Shown: one piece after another, positions 23,541 to 35,904 of the stretch
Layout: the number at the start of each line of letters is the position of its first letter
Numbering within the stretch: the first letter of the stretch is position 1
Source: Symbiotaphrina buchneri
Lineage: Eukaryota > Ascomycota > Symbiotaphrinales > Symbiotaphrinaceae
Assembly (NCBI GenBank): GCA_001599915.1
Contig: BCIG01000003.1
Coordinates: forward strand, 434,001-498,000
Length of the DNA: 64,000 nucleotides
Direction of reading: 5' to 3'
Translations under genes and position numbers: made by a program
Notes under the pieces: generated by a model
Databases searched by the model: none
What the model saw: the letters and a program-made list of their open reading frames with translations, nothing else
What the model was told of the DNA's origin: nothing

Positions 23541-26494
23541 ATGACTGAAGCCGTTCAGCGTCCGCAAGCGCCCCTCCGTACGGGTTCTGGCAACATTGGC
23601 AGCCCCAAGACTCCCACGAAAGGGCTGAAGTCCGCAAGCTCGACACCCAGCAAAGCTGGCAGCTCCACGGCCAAGAAAACCAAAGGAGCTGCCGGCCAAG
23701 CAACCGGACAAGCAAAGGGCACAGCCCAGGATGCAGGCGGCAAGGCAAAGCAAGCCGCTCCGGAGCCAGTGCAACAGACTGCGGACGATGTCCAGGACAA
23801 AGCGGAGGATGTAGGTGGTCAGGCCCAGCAAAAAGGCGAAGAGGCTGGCGACAAGGCCAAACAGACTGCTGAGGATGCTACTGAGGGATCGACTGGAGAC
23901 GATTTCGAAGATGTAGGCGATGATCTGGAAAGCAAAGCGGACGATGCAACTCAAGGTGCTGAAGAGACCGCGGGAGATGCACAGGACACAGCCGAAGATG
24001 CAGCTGAGGAGGGCTCTGAGGCTGCCGAGGGAGCTACAGAGGACGCCCAAGAGACAGCTGAGGGCGCTACAGAGGACGCTCAAGAAACAGCTGAGGGCGC
24101 AGCTGAGGAAGGCACCGAAGCGGCAGAAGGGACCGCAGAGGAAGCCCAGTCAGCAGCTGATGACGCCACTGAACAGGCCGAGGACGATGACGACGCCCAG
24201 TCTGAGGGTTCTGGCTCAGGAGACGAAGTCGTGCCTGCAGGCTCAGTTGATGCCGATGGGCTCGTACGGGATGGCGAAAACAATGTCATTGGCCGTGTGA
24301 CTGAAGGTTCAGCCCCTGAGGGGTCAATAGTTGATCAAGATGGGGATATTTTATCCGATGATGGAACTGTCATTGCCCGCGCAGAGCCCATTGAGGAAGG
24401 GGAGGAAGCAGCAAAGGATGCAGGAGAAGAAGGGGCACAGCAGGCTACCGAGGATGCCGATGACCTGAAGGAGGGCGCGGAGGAAGCAAAGGACGAGGCT
24501 GAGGACACCGCTGAAGATGCAGTCGAGAAGTTGGATCCTGCTGATATCGCCGGCCCGCTCAAAGCCACGGAGGATGGCGAAATCAAGGATGACCAAGATA
24601 ATGTCGTCGCGACTCTGACGGAAGGCGATCCCAAGGAACTTGCCACGCAAGAGATCAAAGAAATCGATGCCGAGAACAATCTCCTGGCAGAAGATGGATC
24701 GATACTCGGAAAAGTATCCATGAAAGAGGTCGAGAAGCCCGACACCTCTATTTTGAAGGACCTCACGGTTAATAAATCAGGATTTGTGGTGAAAGATGGC
24801 ATCCCCGTGGGCAGGCTGGTTGAAGGAAACCCAAAACAAGCCAATGGGCGCCAATGTGATGAATTGGGTCAAGTCTGGGGTGACCGCGGGAAAATTTCGG
24901 GTCGCGTGGAGGTCATCCCTGAAGATGAGAGAGAATCGGGCGAAGAAGGTCCTTTCGCAGACTTCCCAGATAACTACATCGACCGCAAGGGGAATGTGTA
25001 TTCGGACGATCAGATTATTGGCAAGGTCGTCGAAGGCGATTTGAAGAAGGTCGCGAATAAACACGTGGATCCCGACGGCGAAATTTCAGGAAAATACGGC
25101 GTGCTGCTCGGCCGCGCTGAGCGCTGGGAAGAACCGGAGGAGGAGGAGGAAGAGAAGAAAGATAACTCCATTCTAGCCGGGAAACGGGCTAATAAAGCTG
25201 GATTTATCGTGGATGAGCACGGGTCTCTATACGGGAAAGTGATTGAGGGGGACCCAAAGAAGCTCCAGAGCAAGATGTGTGATCGCGATGGAAATATTTG
25301 GAATGATGGGGGCCAAATAATCGGACGCGCTGAAGTTCTCCCTGAAAGCGAACGCGGGCAACAGAAGGAAGGCCCATTTGCAGATTCTGAGGATTGCAAG
25401 GTCTCGAAGGATGGACTGGTAAGGGACGCTTCAGATACCGTGGTCGGCCGTCTTGTCTCAGGTGATCCGAAGAAGCTGGCTGGACGCGCGGTAGACGAAG
25501 ATGGCGATATTACCGATCGCTCAGGCAATACGGTGGGGAAAGCAGAACGGTACGACGAGCCTGAAGAAGAGAAGGAAGAAAACCCGATGGAAGGCCGAAA
25601 AGTCAACAAAAAGGGCGAGGTAACCGATTCCGATGGAAACGTCATTGGGAAACTGACGGAAGGGGATCTCCAACAATGCGTCGGGAAGAAGATTGATGCC
25701 GATAATGATGTGGTAGACTCAAAGAATAGGACCGTTGGCCACGTCACACTTCTGGAGGATATTCCAGAGCCAGAGGAGCCGAAGGAGAGCGAGGAAGAGA
25801 TTCAGAAGAAGAAGCAAGAGGAGCAAGATAAAGAGATTGCTAAGAGGATCTCAGTGGTTATTGACCAGACCCTGGATAAGATCAAACCAATTATGAAAAT
25901 GATCAGCGAGGTACGTTGACTTGTGCTTCCTACCGGTCTCATTCCCAGGCAAATGCTAACTCCTTGCAGCACATCGAAAAAGCGGACCGTACTCCAAGGG
26001 AGGAGCTGGACGAGGAGAAATTGGTGCAGGATGTGAAGCCTCTCATCGAGCAAGGCTCGGGCATCCTGCAAGAATCCAATGGTGCAATCCGCGCCCTCGA
26101 CCCGGACGGCCGCATCCAAGCCAACGCTAAGCACAAGACGGCATCCCACGAAGCCACGCCGGAGGAGTATCAGCTCGCGGACAAGATCAAGGACCTGACA
26201 GAAAACGTGACAACGACCATTGAGAACGCCAAGAAGAAGATCGCGGACATGCCGCACGCGAAGAAGAAGTTGAACCCACTCTGGGGTCTTCTGCAAGAGC
26301 CGCTCTTCCAGATCATTGCGGCTGTTGGCCTGTTGTTGAGCGGTGTACTTGGACTTGTCGGCAAGCTGCTTAATGGACTTGGACTTGGTGGGTTGGTGAA
26401 CAACTTGCTGGGAGGACTGGGCTTGAGCAACGTTCTGGATAGTCTTGGTCTTAGCGACGCGCTTGGCCTTGGTGGTGGGAAGAAGAAGAAATGA
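23541..26494 (+). CDS. LEA-like protein with DUF3659 repeats
   Basis: Exon 1 23541-25910 and exon 2 25970-26494, joined in phase 0 over a 59-bp intron with branch ATGCTAACT; 964 aa. Residues 1-75 are Lys/Ser/Thr-rich. About 75-230 is an Ala/Glu/Asp/Lys amphipathic repeat (EDATEGAEETAGDAQ-like units) resembling group 3 LEA proteins. About 233-745 carries successive DUF3659 units of the form DxDGxVxDxxGNVIGKLxEG and DPKKLxGKxxDxDGxI. A Glu/Lys coiled segment follows, then a Gly/Leu-rich hydrophobic tail (about 892-958) ending GGGKKKK. This is the Pezizomycotina protein usually annotated LEA domain protein. The role is inferred to be stress or desiccation related, or structural; the tail suggests membrane or septal-pore association. 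It stands alone on its strand beside two other hydrophilic proteins. Confidence 0.88.
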
Positions 26495-27299
26495 GTGACA
26501 CGACTGATGTGATATGTTACAGTTGGCTTCAATTTGTGATGACTCTGCTCCTGTATGATTAGCTGCTTTAATATCTGTTAGCGTTCGGTCAATGAAAAGT
26601 TCTTTTCAGTTCAACAAGATTGGATCCGGGCTTGATAGAAACAATATTATTGCACCTCGCTCCGATACGGTGCGCTTGCAAACGTGTGATTGTTTACAGA
26701 CGATGTTGGGACGTCGGGATTACAGACCTCGATACCCAAAAGCTGACGTGCATCTGGCCTCGCTTATGTAATCCAGGGATCAGCACGATCTCGCATATCG
26801 ATCGGGATTGGAAAGCACTCCCGGCAATCTGCCTCATCTAGGTACCTTGTCAGACTTAGGAAGTGAATGTCGTGATCGGCAGGGTGCGGCAGAGATCATC
26901 AATCGGATGTCATTACAGTGATTGCCGCCATTCTGCTGGCAATTAGTGAATTGAACACCCCTGGCCACCAAGAAGTTGAAGATTCTAAGCTCAGGAACGC
27001 ATCCAATACGTTCCGCTGCCAAGGGATTAAGGGCACACCCATCATCTGGATGTCGCTTTCCGGCATGGAGGCAATTCGTAGTCACGACTGTTAGCTGAAA
27101 GAAGCAGCAATCGACCTGAAGGGAGTGGATGCATCGGCCAGGCCGTATATATTGCGCTATTGCCAAGGTATCACCGAAAGCGCTGCCAGAAACTCCTCAC
27201 TAAAATCCACACCCACACGATGAACAGCACAGGTACACATTCCAGAGACCTACATGCTCCAAGGCACCGCTTCTATATATTTGTGCCTGCAAAATTCTT
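26495..27299. other. Intergenic stretch, convergent 3' ends
   Basis: Lies between the LEA-like gene (+) and the EDEM-like gene (-). No gene signature was seen; it should contain both 3' UTRs. Confidence 0.5.
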
Positions 27300-30200
27300 T
27301 CAGACAACCACCAGATTCGAAATGGGCAGCCCCTGACTCCGGATTTCATACCGCCTCCTTAGTCCAACCCCCCTTGCTTGTTTGAACAACTCATAAGTCT
27401 CCTCACCGCCGCCCACCATTATCATCGGGATCATATGATGGCGGGCCAAGCCAGCCGGTGTTAGCTGAGGTAGATCGAGTAATGGCCGGACAAGCCAGTC
27501 TTCCGTCATCCCCGAGTCGGAATGTTTTGGGTATGATACGACGATGACGAGCTGGACCGACGTCGATGAAGGAGTGAATGAGGGAATATTTGCAAGTTTC
27601 GTTGAGAAAGAACAGCCACCGCGTTTCATGACAATGATTTGATGAATGAGAGCTATCGAGTGGGGTATCTTTTCGTTGCACGTTTCGTCGCTTATGTAGA
27701 TGGATTTCCAAGGAAGAGGGGAGGAAGTTATATCCAATGGTGAGTCCTCGACGTCAGGAACCGGTGCAGAACCGACACCAGTTGGGGTGATGGCTGGGAT
27801 GGTGACGCGCTGTAGCTGAGGTGCAGCTGATGCCATCTCTCCTGGAGACATCGTCTGATTGACTAGCACAGAGCTGATATGTTGAAGAAGAGAATCGAGA
27901 GCATCTTTCATAAGAGATCGACTACCTCCAAGATGAAGTGTATTGGCTATCATGATTTCTGGGAGGTCGATTCCATCCGGTGTTCTTTCCACCAAAGCTT
28001 GTTCTCCGGTAGCGGGTGTTTCAAGGACTAGATCAAGCATGATGGTGTCCCGGATCCTAGAGAAATTAGGATCTGACAGATTGACGATGTTTGAAAGAGA
28101 ATCTCGTGATATGAACACCTTCTCATCTCGACCAAGTGCAATGTTTCCGACAGCGTAGATTCTGTACTCCTCGTCAAAGATAGGTTCTTCTGACGATCCA
28201 TCACGGACCAATCCAAGTCTGATTCCTGGTAATGTATTGATAAATATGCCGTTGTGCACACGTTGCAGCGAACCAGGGCCCATCACGAAATTTGGGGCAA
28301 CCGGAAAGGTGATGTCAAACGTCTGCCTCTTCTCAATCTTGGCGCAAATTCCATTCGGTGGAACGAGCTCTTGCGGTAAGGTCCAAGGGTAATAGTCGTT
28401 GTTCACAGAATACCCACTCGGATGCTTTATTGGATGATCATTCGGTACCTCAACACTTGGGAGGCCGAGAGGTATCATGTGTAGTTTCGTGAGGCTAGCA
28501 GCATGGAAAAAGTCCTCCCTTGCGACTGTTGACGACAGGCTTAAAGGGACAGGCTCAGCAGGCACTGGACAGACTGCCCCTTTGTATATTTGTGCTGCAT
28601 CAGCATCTGAGAGAGGTCCGGACCGACGTGTAGCCCCCTTGGAACCAGTACGTCTTGGAATTATCAATGGATGACCTTCAGTGGTGAAAACAAACGGCGC
28701 ATCCATAGTGTTCAGCGGATGATCCGGAGTAAAGAGTAGGAACATATACTTGGCAGTCTCTCCCAAGAAAAAGCTCTCCATGCGATCAGTGAGCTCTCCG
28801 CTTCGAACGTCTTGCAAGCCAGCCCAGCCGCATTCTGTCCGGCATCGCCGCAGTATATCTTCTAGGACCATCTCGCCAACATAAAGGTACCACGGGTCTT
28901 GAGTGGCGCGATACAGATGGTAAGTCGACTCAATGAACTCTGGTCGACCTCCCCACCATCTTAAACCACCTTCGATATTGCCAGTCGCTGTAGACCATCT
29001 CTCTGGTAGAGCAGAATAGCGGGTCCATAGTGCGGTGTAGAAAAGATTCGTCACAATTGCCTCTTCCAACTCACCTCCGAGGGTTAGTAAACCCGGATAA
29101 TACGCGCTTAGACTATCCACCCAGAAGGCGCGAATAGCCCCGGTGTAGAGGTCACCTTGGATATAGTGAGGATGTTGATATAGCTTTCCGCGATATAAAT
29201 GTCGTTTGATAGCACTATGCGCCTCTTGCCAGGCAAGCAAGAAGGCCTCCGGAGAGTTGTGCGCGTCATTCAAAGGATCGAAAAGAAGGTTCGGATCAAG
29301 CGCCGAAGCCGGACTATGAGGTGATCGCGTAGAGTTGGGAATGCCGGCACCAGACAGTAGGATATGAGACTTGAGAGCATACTCAAAGAAACTATCAATG
29401 CCGGCACCAATCTGGCTTGCGTTAGTTCTGTGCGTGCAGCAGATGATCATTGCTCTACCAAACTTACCCCGGTATATGGTCCGATCCATTGCCCGCTTTC
29501 TGCATCCACTCCAGCACCGATCAAGCCCACTGAGCTTTTTCTGGCCCAGACAGACCAGAACGCACGCTTGCCAAGCTCTTCGAATCGATCATCCCCCGTC
29601 AATCTACTCAAAGTGGTGAACTCGAGGACAAGGCTCCCGGCCCCTGCACTACAGGTTTCGGTAATCTCGGCGGTACCAGACGCTTCAACATCACATTGCC
29701 CATCGACTGGATTCATGTTCAGCGGAGAGTTGGCGTAAAACGGGATCCCATGCCGGAGGTTAACTCTGGGATATGGGATACCCGTCGGAGTATAAAATGC
29801 CGGAAGTAATCGCTGTCCCAAGTCGTGAGCAAGCCTTAATAATTGGCCGTCGTAAATGAAGCCATCTGCCCACACAATACCCTGCTTGCCCTTTCGCAAT
29901 TCCACCTTGGGTTTATACCCTTTTATTGGTAGCTCGCCCGCCGCAAACAAGTGTGCACTCAAGAGCCCCCCTACACCCCTTATGACCGTCTCGAAGACTT
30001 GCACTTTGCTATCGAGGTCGAAGCCCCTAGCTCTTGCGCCTTGTCCGCCTGGTCCACTTGTGCCATCACCATAGTTTTGAACTAGTGCCGCCACTCCCTT
30101 CTGAAACTCCAACAGCGCATCATAGTCACAGTGTCGAGCTTCCGGAGCAGATGCCAATATAGCTAAGGTTGACAGACTATCCACCAGTGTCAGGGAGTAG

Positions 30201-30520
30201 TTGCCCAGGACGTCATTGAGCTCGACATGAGCTGGATTTTCGGCATCTCGCGTGAGTGGTGTACATGATATCGGTCGCAATTCGTCCTCAGGAAAGGCAT
30301 GGTTCATGTAATTGTCATAACCATGGAAGAACATGGCTATGGTCTCTTTCCTGTTATCGCCTGTTAGATAGACCTTGCACAGGGGCACGAGACCACCTTA
30401 CCTCAACTCTGTAATGCGCTTCCCGCTCATGGCGGCGCCTGCGTCGGGCCATTGTATAACGAGCAGAAGGAGGCCCCATACTAAGTGTAGAACGGGTCCT
30501 CGAGTAAACCAAGACCCCAT
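27300..30520 (-). CDS. MNL1: EDEM/Mnl1-type GH47 alpha-mannosidase-like protein with PA domain
   Basis: Exons 30520-30402, 30350-29468 and 29411-27300 (introns 51 and 56 bp, both with CTAAC branch sites); 1037 aa. The start MGSWFTRGPVLHL was chosen because it begins a clean signal peptide cut after WPDAGA; another in-frame ATG lies 14 codons upstream. Conserved GH47/EDEM blocks are MFFHGYDNYMNHAFPEDELR, LNDVLGNYSLTLVDSLSTL, DLDSKVQVFETVIRGVGGLL, GAGIDSFFEYALKSHILL and LRPEFIESTYHLYRATQDPW-like sequence. A protease-associated domain follows at about 870-1015 (IVMKRGGCSF...IPMIMVGGGEETYEL). In this family the ER-lumen enzyme trims N-glycan mannose on misfolded glycoproteins to mark them for ERAD. 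It is divergent from FRS2. Confidence 0.9.
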
Positions 30521-30947
30521 ATGTCGAGCAGATTGGGTTATGCTCTGACATGCCAAGGACATCACCGCCGCCCGACTCGCAAGACAGACATCGGAGAAGC
30601 CTTTATGGCGCAGGCTTGCTCGCCCGGTACTCAGAGAGGGTCTGGTGCAAGAAAGCCAACCCGAAGCGCCTTGAAGCCGCGTGCGGATGTTTCTTTGCCC
30701 TATCGTCGACGTGTCTTCATTTCCAAGCAGTGATGCGGCCACCCCCGGGTCACATCAGCACGGTAACCGGAGCAAGTTTAGGCGAGACTTCTCGCCAACT
30801 CTTGCCGCTCGACAAATTCCTTCAACACCAAACATCAGTCATACCCGTACAGCTCCTACTACAAAGTGCGCACTTATCACTGCTGCGGCTTGCTGACCCA
30901 GCAGCTTCCTGGGCCTACCTCCAACGACTGCTGCCAACACCGCGATC
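30521..30947. promoter_or_regulatory. Shared divergent promoter of MNL1-like and FRS2 genes
   Basis: A 427-bp head-to-head intergenic region must serve both the EDEM-like gene (-) and the Phe-tRNA synthetase alpha gene (+). No TATA box stands out on either side. Overlapping open frames here are not supported. Confidence 0.6.
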
Positions 30948-32850
30948 ATGGCGAATGAACTTCCGAACGCGGTACTGTCGGCGCTGGCCGAACAGTCCCC
31001 AATCTTGTCATCCGATGCTTTCCCGGGCGTCCCTTCCACCACAATTAAGAGCGCATTGGATAGACTGGCATCGCGAGAGATGGTAGTTTACGAGACAATT
31101 GATCGGGAGGAGGTGACTTTGACAGAGGAAGGCAAAGGAATTGCGGCGGAGGGTAGTCACGAAGCGAAGGTTTTCGAGGCGGTACGGAAAGCAGTGGAAG
31201 GCTTGAAAATAACGGAGCTTCCTGTAAGCTATAACTTCTTGATGATGTGGCAATTGAATTATGGCCGTACACGAATATGGACCGCAGCTAACACTTACGG
31301 CTTTAGACGCTGGTTGGCAAGCAAGCGGCTTCTGTGGGTCAGGGCAAGGCGTTTAGGGAAGGATGGATCAAGAAAGACAGCGAGGGGAAGCTGAGAGCAA
31401 ATGTATGTTGGGCAGTAACCTTCAGGTACACCAAAGCTGACGCCCAGGGATCCAGACCGACACAATAAAAGACACAACACGAGAGCAGCTCTTGACAATA
31501 GAGAAGACCAAGACGTTCCCCGATGCGAAGATACTGGCAGATTTGCGGAAGCGGAAGTTGGTCACCATCCAGAAGGTCTTCATCTTCAAGATCTCAAAGG
31601 GACCAAAATACGCTCCGGAGTTTGTGAAGGAGGAGACAGATCTAACTGCGGAAATGCTAGCCAGGTATGTGGGATTTGTTCGCATTAAGTATTTGTCAGA
31701 GGATGTCCGACTGATGGTGATATCGCAGCGGATCCTGGAAGAACACAAGCTTCAAGCCATACAATTTCAAGGCTATGGGTGCGCCTACTGCAAGCGGAGC
31801 TCTTCATCCGCGTAAGTTACCTTTTCGGATTAGAACCAGACCGAGGGCTGATTATCATGCCGCGCTCAGTAAACAAAGTACGGCACGAATTCCGGCAGAT
31901 CTTCTTCGAAATGGGTTTCGAAGAGATGCCTACCAACCGGTACATCACACGTCATGGCTTCTGATATCTTTATCTGACTCTGCATAGCTTCGTGGAAACT
32001 GGCTTCTGGAATTTCGATGCTCTCTTCGTCCCGCAACAACATCCCGCTCGTGATCTTCAAGATACGTTTTACATTTCCGACCCCGCCGTAGCAGATAAAC
32101 CCCGCGCGGATCCTATGGACACCAAGACGGGCACAATCAGTGGCAAATCAAACCCTACCGAAGAATTAGACTCTGAAGCATACTGGGAGAACGTACGGCA
32201 AGTGCATGAGAATGGCAAATATGGTTCTATCGGTTACCGGTATCCGTGGTCAGAGGAAGAATCTCTCCGACTCGTGCTCCGAACACATACAACCGCTATC
32301 AGCACTTACATGCTGCACAAGCTTGCCGCAAACCCGCGGCCAGCACGGTACTTCTCCATTGACCGGGTCTTCCGTAACGAAACAGTCGATGCCACGCACT
32401 TGGCTGAGTTCCATCAGGTCGAAGGTGTCATTGCAGACTTCGGACTTACCCTGGGAGGCTTGATCGGTTTCATGGAGACTTTCTTCGGCAAGATGGGTGT
32501 GAACAATCTTCGCTTCAAACCGGCGTATAATCCATACACGGAACCTAGTATGGAAATTTTCGGTTACCACGAGGGATTAGGAAAGTGGGTCGAGATCGGC
32601 AACAGTGGTATGTTCAGGCCGGAGATGTTGGAGCCTATGGGATTGCCAAAGGACATGCGCGTGTACGGATGGGGGTTAAGTTTGGAGAGGCCGACTATGA
32701 TCAAGTAAGTTCGATGCGATTTGCCCTCCACATACCTTTCGCTAATGTTTGTATAGATATGCTGTCAAGAATATCCGAGACTTGCTAGGGCACAAGGTAG
32801 ACCTGAACTTCATCGAGACGAATCCAGCAGTGCGGTTCGAGAAGGAATAG
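30948..32850 (+). CDS. FRS2: Phenylalanine--tRNA ligase alpha subunit, cytosolic
   Basis: Seven exons: 30948-31223, 31307-31402, 31456-31664, 31729-31811, 31870-31939, 31988-32704 and 32757-32850; 514 aa, usual for eukaryotic FRS2. Each junction was placed to restore the conserved protein: [30 protein letters not shown](S)GSWKN, GALHP(L)[11 protein letters not shown](R)[17 protein letters not shown](K)YAVKN. The N-terminal winged-helix domains precede the class II catalytic core. Motif 2 is [20 protein letters not shown] (about 371-390) and motif 3 is [11 protein letters not shown] (about 474-484). It forms the alpha2beta2 enzyme with FRS1 (not in the window) and charges tRNA-Phe. It is the most intron-rich gene here and looks intact. 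Confidence 0.95.
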
Positions 32851-33333
32851 AACGCTTTGGTCTAGGAGCAAAAGAAAGCTGGGGCCAAAAAGCAATGGTA
32901 TAGAGACGCGATGATGTATCATAGACACGCTATCGACCAATTTGTGGACATAGTCCTGGCCAGTTGCTCGATCTCGAGGCATCACATGTCATGAACCTCC
33001 GCACGAGGCTAGACTCATCATCCATTCTAAGTGAGCTCCGATGTAACTAAGCCTCTTGCTGCAGGCTGCTCATTCACTTCCATTAGTGGAGACCATAGTC
33101 ACTGTGCCGACCAGCCACTCATTCGCACATCTTGACCCCTCGTTTACCTAGACCACTATTACCGATTCGGCCCTCGCTCACAGGCAGTAGTTTGTTGACA
33201 AAACATCCCAAGATTGTTCTTCACCACCGCAGTCGCTCTATCGAAAAATCTTTCCCTAGCTCCACTCTGGGATCGTTGTACACCTCATTCAGCAACCCAT
33301 ACCATTCCCGGCAAACACCAGTCCCAGCCCGGT
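32851..33333. other. Intergenic stretch before the small helical gene array
   Basis: FRS2 3' UTR followed by a pyrimidine-rich stretch that should include the promoter of the gene at 33334. An in-frame upstream ATG at 33214 could extend that gene by 40 codons, but the added sequence is not protein-like. Confidence 0.4.
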
Positions 33334-33772
33334 ATGGACGAGTATCTACGAGTAGCCTCGCGCAAGATCAGCTATCTCGCCGATATGGCGATCTACAACC
33401 AATCTGTCATTACAGAAGCCACCCGTACCAACAGCTTCCCGGCAGATTCGACGGCGGACGTGGAAAGGACCCTGGCTACCTACTTCAAGCTCCTGGGCAG
33501 AGAGATCTACGAAGTGGAATTTGCGCTCCTCCTGGCAAAGAACCTAAGCCGGTTCGAATGCTCATTGATGAGACTGGAGGCTTTCACTTCTGCGATTATC
33601 AAGGCTTTCAGGGCAACGGCGCCAGCTGTGAGAAGATCCTGTAAATTCTTTACTTGCAGTGTGCTAATATGGCGTATAGGGTCGATGTACGGCGAGGCTT
33701 CGCCGTGTCCTGCGACTATTGAAAGACTTGGTGACTATGGGGGAAGAGCCATCGGTAGAAGACATGGATTGA
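33334..33772 (+). CDS. Small helical protein of unknown function (array gene A)
   Basis: Exon 1 33334-33627 (98 codons) and exon 2 33680-33772 (31 codons) joined in phase 0 across a 52-bp GTGAGA..TAG intron containing GTGCTAATATG; 128 aa. I do not recognise it. The protein is predicted mostly alpha-helical, with a helical N-terminus MDEYLRVASRKISYLADMA, a Pro/Ser/Thr break near 35-40, a long Leu-rich helix (TYFKLLGREIYEVEFALLLA), and a basic last helix GRCTARLRRVLRLLKDLV with an acidic tail. No signal peptide or membrane segment is seen. It is the first of six + strand genes of similar size and exon layout. An alternative start at 33214 is possible. Splicing is inferred from consensus sites and frame. 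Confidence 0.5.
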
Positions 33773-34528
33773 GAACTGGTGCTGTCACACATGCTGCGGC
33801 ATTTCTGTAGTGGCTGGCGGGAAGGTTCAACTGAATACTAGGAGGGTACCCATCCTGCACCGGCGCGCAACCAATGAGCTGAAGGAGCGCAGCTCAAAGC
33901 TGCCACCTATTTGCTGCCTTCCGACTCGTGTCTATCTCCTGTTTGTATGGAACGATTCAATATCCTAATGGGAAATATCGTTCTCTCTCCTGTCTTGTAG
34001 TAAATGCCATTGACGCAACCTAAGTGAGTCGTGCAAAGGGAAGGATCTTGATGTTAAGCCTGCCACTGTTCAGGTGATATACCTTATCATTCCTGAGTAT
34101 TCGCTATACAAGCCTCCTCGGCCGTCTCCCAGGGTGTGTACATTGTCAGTCATTCTAGAGGTGGGCTCAAGTCACTTAGATCCATCTTACTTGCAGCTAG
34201 AACTGTCCAGTGTAAACAAACCATCATGCACTTCATATTTTTAGGTCGAGGACTACTCCGTGCGCCTCTCTACATAGTCTCCTCCTGTTCTTCTTCACCG
34301 GAAACCGTTCATTCACTGTAAGCCTTCAGACACGCACCTAAATCCCTACTCATCTCAAAGAAACCAGAAAATCGCTCCCTCACAGCTCCGCTCAGCTCTC
34401 ACAATCACATTCGCGCCTCGCAGTCCTCGGATCTCTACATACATTTCTTAAAATAAACCACGACCTGCGGGTCCACTTGTCGTCACCATCGTCACGGCAG
34501 CATTCTTAACGTCAGGGAGGTCAACATC
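33773..34528. other. Spacer between array genes A and B
   Basis: Non-coding. Short frames only; a GT-rich splice-like signal set is absent. It should hold the 3' UTR of A and the promoter of B. Confidence 0.4.
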
Positions 34529-34933
34529 ATGGAAGAAGACTTCAAAAGAACAACGCTCGTGACAGCACTGGCGCATATCAAATCGATGGGACACCATGTC
34601 GACCTGGATACCGCTAGACTGGTCAAGCAGACTACAGAACTCCTTGAGATGTGTGACTTCCAAAAGGATTTGGAGAAAGCGCTGGTCTCCAAGCTCCCAG
34701 TCATGAGGGCCTTCATACCCGAAAATCCGGACGGCATGACTCTGGCAGAACATGGAAGGTACCACATCGTACGGATGGCGTTGTGCATAGTTAGTAGGGA
34801 CATCGTATGCTCATTCTGTTTCTTGGTTCGTTGCAAATTTACTGAATATCAGATGCAGAAGGAATATCAGGAACGTAGCTCTAAGCTGCTTGACGAGATT
34901 AAGGAGGTGCTTCGAGATGGCACAGTTGTCTAA
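34529..34933 (+). CDS. Small helical protein of unknown function (array gene B)
   Basis: An unbroken frame of 134 codons, but a 63-nt intron (34790-34852; GTTAGT, branch-like TTTACTGAAT, CAG) is likely and would give 113 aa (exons 34529-34789 and 34853-34933, phase 0). The intron length is a multiple of three with no stop, so both forms could be translated. Not recognised. The sequence is charged and helical: MEEDFKRTTLVTALAHIKS, then DLEKALVSKLPVMRAF, a turn ENPDGMTLAEH, and a last helix MQKEYQERSSKLLDEIKEVL. The MTLAE turn recurs in related form in genes D and E and in the frame at 47822. No targeting signal is seen. Confidence 0.5.
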   Translation: MEEDFKRTTLVTALAHIKSMGHHVDLDTARLVKQTTELLEMCDFQKDLEKALVSKLPVMRAFIPENPDGMTLAEHGRYHIVRMALCIVSRDIVCSFCFLVRCKFTEYQMQKEYQERSSKLLDEIKEVLRDGTVV

Positions 34934-35420
34934 GGTGTCAGATATCAGGAAGGGTCTACACGGATATGCCAGAGGTCTAAATCCAGGCGAGGGTTCTGAC
35001 TCTTTTTGCTGAGTGATGAACTGGTCTAAGACATAATCTCTTTATCAGTGGGGTCTACCTTACAAGATATCTACGGCGTCAGGATTGTTTCACTCTGCGA
35101 AAGCCCCGGTTCATACAATGAACCACGTTTCAGAATCATCTTTACCCATCCAAGAAGTACGACATCTGTATCCCGAAGCTTGGCCAGTCTAAGTTTCGAA
35201 TAGCTCGCGGGAGAAGCTCAATGAGGAGAGTCTCACCACATCTAGCAGCCGGATACCTGCATCTGTTAGGAACATTTTCTCGCTCATGCTCTAATAACTG
35301 CCATTCTCAGACACCTGACAGCATAATCAGCCGAGATAGTATGAACGCTCGTAGATATAAAGATATCCCGACTCTTCGTCCCTCTTCCTGTCTGAAAATT
35401 ATCCTCCGAACGCACACACC
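34934..35420. other. Spacer between array genes B and C
   Basis: Non-coding with no supported frame. A short A/T-rich element lies about 60-70 bp before the start of gene C and could serve as its core promoter. Confidence 0.4.
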
Positions 35421-35904
35421 ATGAATTCATTCTCCGCCTACCGCCATCTTACCCATCCTATGTTTGGCACAAACCAAGTGTCCCTCTACAACCCGCCGTG
35501 TATGTACCTTACTCATCGTTAAGTACATGTTGGCCGAAACTAATGCTGTATTTAGCTCTTTGGGGTTCCAGACAAACCACTACCCATGATTCAAGGCTAT
35601 CGCTTACCATCGCAAAAGTCAAGTGGTTCCTCGAGGTCATGGAAGAATTCAAGAGACTTGGTCCTCGTCTCGTCGACCAGAGCTTTCCCATTATCTACAT
35701 ACTTGAGCAGTCCCTGGAAAGAGGGCCCCATAACCTGAATCAATCCGATGCCGCCTATCTCGCCCAGGCGATGTACATAGGCAAGGAAGTCGAGCAATCC
35801 ATAGTAAGTCTGGTGGGCATTCTAGGACATTTTGTATTGCTAAGACCTGGGTAAAGGCCGTTATCAAACATATGGTGAGGTCGGTTGATGCTATGGGGAT
35901 ATGA
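35421..35904 (+). CDS. Small helical protein of unknown function (array gene C)
   Basis: Three exons: 35421-35499, 35556-35803 and 35857-35904 (introns 56 and 53 bp, GTATGT..TAG and GTAAGT..AAG, the second with a TTGCTAAGA branch); 124 aa. The last intron is phase 0 and falls 16 codons before the end, as in the neighbouring genes. The N-terminus is Tyr/Asn/Pro-rich, then helices AKVKWFLEVMEEFKRLG, FPIIYILEQSLERG and AAYLAQAMYIGKEVEQSI, and the final short helix AVIKHMVRSVDAMGI. No known domain, signal peptide or membrane span. Not recognised; the model rests on splice consensus and frame agreement. Confidence 0.5.
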
